Origin: Flammeovirga yaeyamensis | Lineage (GTDB): Bacteria; Bacteroidota; Bacteroidia; Cytophagales; Flammeovirgaceae | Direction: 5' to 3' | DNA: 64,000 nucleotides | Assembly: GCF_018736045.1 (NCBI RefSeq) | Contig: NZ_CP076132.1 | Coordinates: 2,899,501 to 2,963,500 of the forward strand | Shown: piece after piece, positions 59,547-64,000 of the stretch | Position numbering within the stretch: position 1 is the stretch's first letter | How the letters are laid out: every line of letters starts with the position of its first letter | Notes under the pieces: model-generated | Database searches by the model: none | What the model saw: only the letters and a program-made list of their open reading frames with translations | Told to the model about the DNA's origin: nothing | Made by a program: the position numbers and the translations under genes

Positions 59547-60974
59547 GTGAATTTTAAAGATATATTAGATCAAAATCCAATCTTTGATGTTGTCGCCAAT
59601 AGTGCCAAATCAGTTGGTTTTGATACTTATTTAGTCGGTGGTTTTGTGAGAGACCTCCTGTTAAAACGTCCATCTAAAGATATTGATATTGTCTGTGTAG
59701 GTAGCGGCATCGTCCTTGCCGAAGAGGTTGCAAAACAAGGTGGCAATTTACCTTGTAGTACTTTCAAAAGTTTTGGTACTGCAATGGTGAAGTTCGATGA
59801 ATACGAGGTAGAATTTGTAGGTGCTAGAAGAGAGTCTTATCGACGTGAATCTAGAAAACCTATTGTAGAAGATGGTACATTAGAGGACGATCAAAACAGA
59901 AGGGACTTTACAATCAATGCATTGGCTATTTCTCTTAATCAAGATAACTACGGTGATTTAGTTGATCCTTTTGGTGGAGTTCAAGATTTGGAAAAGAAAA
60001 ATATCATCACTCCACTTGAACCTAACATTACATTCTCAGACGATCCTTTAAGAATGATGAGAGCCATTCGTTTTGCCTCTCAACTTAATTTTGATATCGA
60101 TCCAGATACTTTTGATGCTATAGTTGATAATAAAGAACGCATCTCCATTGTATCTAAAGAAAGAATCATGGATGAGTTGAATAAAATTATCCTCTCTCCT
60201 GTTCCTTCTTATGGATTTAAACTACTATTTACTTCAGGGTTGCTTCAATTGATTTTCCCTGAAATGCAAAATCTTCATGGTGTTGAACGTAGAGATGGAA
60301 AAGGTCATAAAGACAATTTCTACCATACGTTGAAAGTATTGGATAATGTTGCCGAAAAATCAAACGATTTATGGTTGAGATGGGCAGCTATCCTTCACGA
60401 TATCGCCAAGCCTGCCACTAAGCGTTTTAATCAAAGAGTGGGTTGGACCTTCCATGGTCACGAAGACAAAGGAGCACGAATGGTTCCCGGTATCTTTAAG
60501 CGTTTAAAGCTTCCGTTGAACGATAAGATGAAGTTTGTTCAGAAATTGGTAAAGCTTCACTTACGTCCAATCGCTTTAGTTAAGAAAGAAGTAACGGACT
60601 CTGCTGTGAGACGTTTACTTTTTGAAGCTGGAGACGACATCGATGCTTTGATGATGTTATGTCGTGCCGATATCACTTCGAAAGATGGAAATAAAGTTAA
60701 AAAATACCTTTCTAACTTCGATTATGTAGAATCTAGGTTAGAAGCGGTTGAAGAAAGTGATAAAGTACGTAACTTTCAGCCCGTTATTACAGGCGAGCTA
60801 GTCATGCAAACTTTTGATATTAAACCATCAAGGGAAGTAGGTCAGATTAAAGACCAAGTGAGAGAGGCGATTTTAGATGGGAAAATCAAAAATACACTCG
60901 AAGAAGCAAAGCCTTTTATGATTAATGTAGGTATCGAATTAGGACTTACACCTTTAAATACAGAAAACGAATAA
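59547..60974 (+). CDS. cca: CCA-adding tRNA nucleotidyltransferase with HD domain
   Basis: 475 aa, class II nucleotidyltransferase. The GGFVRDLLL motif is at ~residue 31, the metal-binding acidic pair in KDIDIVCVG, and RRDFTINALAIS (nucleotide-binding arginine) follows. The C-terminal half has an HD phosphohydrolase domain (WAAILHDIAKPATKRF, then FHGHEDKGA). It adds or repairs the CCA end of tRNA; poly(A) polymerase activity cannot be excluded. The start is GTG 59547; no in-frame ATG precedes it. hemE begins 18 bp after its stop, so the two are co-transcribed. Confidence 0.93.
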   Translation: MNFKDILDQNPIFDVVANSAKSVGFDTYLVGGFVRDLLLKRPSKDIDIVCVGSGIVLAEEVAKQGGNLPCSTFKSFGTAMVKFDEYEVEFVGARRESYRRESRKPIVEDGTLEDDQNRRDFTINALAISLNQDNYGDLVDPFGGVQDLEKKNIITPLEPNITFSDDPLRMMRAIRFASQLNFDIDPDTFDAIVDNKERISIVSKERIMDELNKIILSPVPSYGFKLLFTSGLLQLIFPEMQNLHGVERRDGKGHKDNFYHTLKVLDNVAEKSNDLWLRWAAILHDIAKPATKRFNQRVGWTFHGHEDKGARMVPGIFKRLKLPLNDKMKFVQKLVKLHLRPIALVKKEVTDSAVRRLLFEAGDDIDALMMLCRADITSKDGNKVKKYLSNFDYVESRLEAVEESDKVRNFQPVITGELVMQTFDIKPSREVGQIKDQVREAILDGKIKNTLEEAKPFMINVGIELGLTPLNTENE

Positions 60975-60992
60975 ACTAGGTCATATAACTTT

Positions 60993-62021
60993 ATGAATGA
61001 TTTAATACTAAGAACTGCAAGAGGAGAAAAAACTGAAAGAACACCCGTATGGTTAATGCGTCAAGCTGGACGTATTTTACCAGAATATAGAGCGGTTAGA
61101 TCAAGTGTTTCAGGATTTGTTGAATTATGTCAGACTCCAGAATTAGCTTGTGAAGTAACTATCCAACCTGTAGATTTATTGGGCGTAGATGCAGCCATTA
61201 TTTTCTCTGATATTTTGGTAATTCCGGAAGCAATGGGCTTACCTTATGAAATGGTTGAGAAAAGAGGTCCTTTCTTCCCTAATACAGTTCAAACTGAAAA
61301 AGACTTAGATAAAATTCGTGTTGCTGATGTACAATCTGATCTAGGATATGTATTGGATGCTATCAAATTAACTAAAAAGGAATTGAACGATAGAGTTCCT
61401 TTAATTGGTTTTGCTGGTGCTCCTTTCACTATCTTCTGTTATATGATCGAAGGTCAAGGGTCTAAAACATTCTCTAAAGCAAAGAAAATGTTCTATACTC
61501 AACCTGAGTTCTCTCATAAATTACTTCAGATGATTACTGATTCGACCATTGCTTACTTAAAAGCACAAATCGAAGCAGGCGCGGACATGATTCAGATTTT
61601 CGATTCTTGGGCGGGTATTTTATCACCTGAGCAATACGATATTTTTGCCATGCCGTATATCAACCAAATTTGTGATTCAATTACAGAAGTGCCAAAAACA
61701 GTATTTGCTAAAGGTGCTTACTTTGCTAGAGAAGCAATTGGTAAATCAAATTGTAATACTGTTGGTCTTGATTGGAACATGGATGTTGCAGAATCAAGAA
61801 AATTAGTTAACGGTAAAGTGCTTCAGGGTAACCTTGATCCTTGTGCCTTATATGGTTCTGACAAAGATGTGGAGAAAGCGACTATCAAGATGTTAGATAC
61901 TTTCGGTCCTGATCATCATATTGCTAACTTAGGTCATGGTGTATATCCTGATATTGACCCTGAGAAAGTGAAGGTCTTTATCAATACAGTAAAAGAATAC
62001 TCAGCAAAAATGAGAGGATAA
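60993..62021 (+). CDS. hemE: Uroporphyrinogen decarboxylase
   Basis: 342 aa, typical. [20 protein letters not shown] is the family signature with the substrate-binding arginines. [12 protein letters not shown] contributes a key aspartate, followed by [16 protein letters not shown] and a [24 protein letters not shown]-terminal region. It removes four carboxyl groups from uroporphyrinogen III to give coproporphyrinogen III in haem synthesis. It follows cca in one operon. Confidence 0.97.
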   Translation: MNDLILRTARGEKTERTPVWLMRQAGRILPEYRAVRSSVSGFVELCQTPELACEVTIQPVDLLGVDAAIIFSDILVIPEAMGLPYEMVEKRGPFFPNTVQTEKDLDKIRVADVQSDLGYVLDAIKLTKKELNDRVPLIGFAGAPFTIFCYMIEGQGSKTFSKAKKMFYTQPEFSHKLLQMITDSTIAYLKAQIEAGADMIQIFDSWAGILSPEQYDIFAMPYINQICDSITEVPKTVFAKGAYFAREAIGKSNCNTVGLDWNMDVAESRKLVNGKVLQGNLDPCALYGSDKDVEKATIKMLDTFGPDHHIANLGHGVYPDIDPEKVKVFINTVKEYSAKMRG

Positions 62022-62046
62022 TATTTCTTTCATTCAAAATATTTAG

Positions 62047-62075
62047 AAGGTCTTGTGAAAGCAAGACCTTTTTTT
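62047..62075 (+). terminator. Terminator of cca-hemE
   Basis: AAGGTCTTG (62047-62055) pairs with CAAGACCTT (62062-62070), 9 bp, loop TGAAAG, followed by a T-run. Confidence 0.9.
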
Positions 62076-62191
62076 GTTTAAATATAAAACACTACACTTC
62101 ACCGATAAAAAACTAAAATAAATCATTTGTTGATATTTTAACCATTATTAAAACTAATTTCTACTATATTTAGCAATTATTTTTTCAACTG

Positions 62192-63256
62192 ATGAGTTCA
62201 CAAGAAATCATCTTTACTAAAACGCATATTCAGATGAAGTGGCTTTCAAAAGGATTAAAAGATAAAGTCATCAAGATCAATAAAAGAACCAATGAAGTAA
62301 CGTATTTACCTCACCAAAAAACTCGATCTTTAAATAATCCTGAAGAAAAAGTTCAATTAGAAACCTTCTTGAAAGTAATCTATGAATTAGGTTACCCTGC
62401 ATCTCATGTTCGAGTATGTGTACCTGTAAAAATGGGTTCGTCTACCAAAGAAGCTGATATTATTGGCTACAATGATGAGGAAGGTCTCGAACCCACTTTA
62501 ATTGTTGAATGTAAAAAGAAAGGTGTCAGTAGAAATGTACTCATGCAAGCTGTTCATCAAGGTTTCTCTTATGCAGCAGCACTAATGGCTCATTACGTAT
62601 GGACTACTGATGGTGCGAATGATTATTATCACGAAGTACTTCCTCATAAAATTGGAGAACGTGAAAAAAATGTATTGCCTTCTGTACCCAAATTCAATGG
62701 TAAAAATTCTTTCTTCTTTAAAATTAGAAAAAGGTTTTTTAGATCGACAAAAGATATTTTTAGTTTTATAGGTAAATCATTAAAAAACACATTATTTATC
62801 CATTCTCTTATTTACATCTCATTTTTATTTATTACTTTCTTTGGTTCATCTAAATTACTTTTCATCAATATCAATAAGATTCTTGCCACTCCTATTGTAG
62901 AGAAAATGTGGTACACTTTTAAGATGGATTTTTCCTGGTTTTATGTTAGCCTATCTTTTCTTTCCATATTATTCATCATCACTTTAAGTAACATTATTAG
63001 TTTCTTCCCTGCGTTAGGAAACAATCGATTAAAATGGCGTCAGAAATTACTAATCACTTTTTTTATGACGATTCCTATTTGGGTAACGGTAAAGTTCTTT
63101 TCTAAAGCTTGGTGGAATTGGGATCATTATTTACGTTTAGGCGAAAAGACATGGATGTTTTTACAACCACATTTATTAATTCTACCTGTACAGTTCATTA
63201 TTATAGCTGGGATTTTAGCATTACCTAAAAAGACAAAAAGAAGGAAAAGAAAATAG
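62192..63256 (+). CDS. Membrane protein with N-terminal HsdR_N-like PD-(D/E)XK nuclease domain
   Basis: 354 aa. Residues ~48-150 resemble the N-terminal nuclease domain of type I restriction HsdR. NPEEKVQLETFLKVIYELGYP leads in, EADIIGY gives the catalytic Asp (D89), LIVECKKKG gives the E-x-K pair (E106, K108), and MQAVHQGFSYAAAL is the downstream QxxxY-like motif. After a basic linker, about four membrane helices follow (~200-222, 246-272, 286-303, 327-345), ending in a strongly basic tail. There is no helicase domain, and no methylase or specificity gene is nearby. A membrane-tethered nuclease could be a defence or DNA-processing factor, but the domain may also be catalytically dead. The family call is by motif. 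Confidence 0.7.
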   Translation: MSSQEIIFTKTHIQMKWLSKGLKDKVIKINKRTNEVTYLPHQKTRSLNNPEEKVQLETFLKVIYELGYPASHVRVCVPVKMGSSTKEADIIGYNDEEGLEPTLIVECKKKGVSRNVLMQAVHQGFSYAAALMAHYVWTTDGANDYYHEVLPHKIGEREKNVLPSVPKFNGKNSFFFKIRKRFFRSTKDIFSFIGKSLKNTLFIHSLIYISFLFITFFGSSKLLFININKILATPIVEKMWYTFKMDFSWFYVSLSFLSILFIITLSNIISFFPALGNNRLKWRQKLLITFFMTIPIWVTVKFFSKAWWNWDHYLRLGEKTWMFLQPHLLILPVQFIIIAGILALPKKTKRRKRK

Positions 63257-63324
63257 AGAATTGTAATGCGTTTATCTTTAGAATTTTATAACTTAAATAT
63301 AGAATCACCTAAACGCATACCCTA

Positions 63325-64000
63325 ATGTGGAAAACAACGCTATACATCTTATTAATACCAATTCTTAGTGTAGGTCAAAATATAAACTTTGAAATCAATG
63401 ACTTACACACAGCACAAAAGAAAGCTAAAAAGGAACAGAAAGGCATATTTATCGATATCCATACCAATTGGTGTAAAAACTGTGAATGGATGCAAGAAGA
63501 AGTATTTAAAACCAAAAAAGTTTCTTCGTATTATAATAACCACTACATCAATTTATCTGTTGATGCTGAATCTAAACTAGGTAAAACTCTAGTCGAAAAA
63601 TATAATTTATCGATCTACCCTTCCTATTTGTATCTTAATCAGGATGCTGAAGCATTACATTTAGCCACTGGATTGAAAAGTAAAGAGGAGTTTATCGAAG
63701 CTAGTAAAGAAGCGGAAGATCCCAATAATCAATTATTTGTTTTACAGAAACTGGTAAAGAACGAAAAGGAACCCGATATTAAAATCCTAAGCAATTATAT
63801 ATACACCACTTATAATGCAGCCTATGAAGACGAAATAATGTTGTCGAAATTTTTAGGTAGACTAAATGATGACCTGCTAAAAGAGGAATCGATTTGGAGA
63901 GCATTAAAAGAAGCGACAATGCATAATGGATTACATTCAGAAAGCTTACATTATATCGTAAAACACTCTAATGTAATAGAAAGTGAACATGGCATTAAAG
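63325..64000 (+). CDS. Exported thioredoxin-family protein (3' end outside window)
   Basis: The frame is open from ATG 63325 to the end of the window (225 codons). A signal peptide (MWKTTLYILLIPILSVGQ) is followed by a thioredoxin-like domain with the CxxC active site in WCKNC (residues 49-53). Its FIDIHTNWCKNCEWMQEEVF and YPSYLYL cis-proline regions match the DUF255/thioredoxin_7-like periplasmic group common in Bacteroidota. The sequence after ~residue 150 is helical and not assigned. It probably acts on disulfides in the periplasm. It starts 69 bp after the nuclease-like gene with no terminator between them, so the two may be co-transcribed. Confidence 0.82.
   Translation, partial: MWKTTLYILLIPILSVGQNINFEINDLHTAQKKAKKEQKGIFIDIHTNWCKNCEWMQEEVFKTKKVSSYYNNHYINLSVDAESKLGKTLVEKYNLSIYPSYLYLNQDAEALHLATGLKSKEEFIEASKEAEDPNNQLFVLQKLVKNEKEPDIKILSNYIYTTYNAAYEDEIMLSKFLGRLNDDLLKEESIWRALKEATMHNGLHSESLHYIVKHSNVIESEHGIK

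Noticed and set aside
2-63256. Mobile elements, CRISPR arrays, tRNA or rRNA genes
   Set aside because: No transposase, integrase, direct-repeat array, terminal inverted repeats with target duplications, cloverleaf or rRNA signature was seen; the long inverted repeats found are terminators.

Overview
The window is low-GC DNA from a member of the Bacteroidota, most likely a marine Cytophagia/Flammeovirga-like gliding bacterium. The evidence is a GldG gliding protein, several TonB-dependent receptors with N-terminal carboxypeptidase-regulatory-like domains, the long three-domain form of IspG, a YfhO-family membrane protein, few Shine-Dalgarno sequences, and promoters that read TAnnTTTG (often TAnnTTTGCAY). 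The genus is an inference from gene content. No rRNA, tRNA, CRISPR array, insertion sequence or prophage was seen. The window looks like ordinary chromosome, cut at both ends (a DUF4249-like gene at the left, a thioredoxin-family gene at the right).

Layout. 1-4.4 kb: a membrane GAF/PAS sensor without an output domain, coupled to a flavin reductase, then an AraC-type regulator. 4.5-8.6 kb: ispG (isoprenoid precursors) and rpsA (ribosomal protein S1). rpsA follows a striking leader of three hairpins, two with an identical 11-nt loop. 9.0-16.2 kb: two paralogous pairs, each a TonB-dependent receptor plus a lipoprotein. 16.2-17.6 kb: a GNAT acetyltransferase and a short-chain dehydrogenase. 17.6-27.6 kb: the methylmalonyl-CoA module. 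On the minus strand lie mce, a possible 50-aa ORF, mmdA-mmdD-mmdC-mmdB (sodium-pumping, biotin-dependent decarboxylase) and mutA-mutB. On the plus strand is meaB, the mutase chaperone, followed by an ArsC-like reductase. Together they interconvert propionyl-CoA, methylmalonyl-CoA and succinyl-CoA.

28-46.6 kb: mixed housekeeping and stress genes. These are a TPR/SpoIIE phosphatase, a ROK sugar kinase, purN-yebC, trxA, a nitroreductase, proline dehydrogenase, a small membrane protein, an FtsX-type permease, a CLC channel of apparent fluoride type, msrBA with an ACT-domain protein, dapA, a LysM protein, an EamA transporter, and a divergent pair of exported proteins (one unknown, one DUF4384). 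46.7-57.6 kb: a third TonB receptor, a HI0933-family flavoprotein, YfhO, and a cell-surface glycan group (GT4 glycosyltransferase, flippase, second glycosyltransferase, methyltransferase-like protein). 57.6-64 kb: gldG without gldF, cca, hemE, a PD-(D/E)XK nuclease-like domain fused to membrane helices, and the partial thioredoxin-family gene.

Several starts were moved from upstream TTG/GTG codons to the next ATG because the longer version ran into a promoter or made a poor N-terminus (rpsA, TBDR1, mutB, arsC, SpoIIE protein, purN, FtsX permease, LysM protein, EamA transporter). Most operons end in long, perfect stem-loops, many of them bidirectional between convergent genes. The best candidates for something undescribed are the rpsA leader, the membrane-tethered HsdR_N-like nuclease, the repeated GTRGTTCGCRATACC element between mce and meaB, and the paired palindromes at the proline dehydrogenase promoter.
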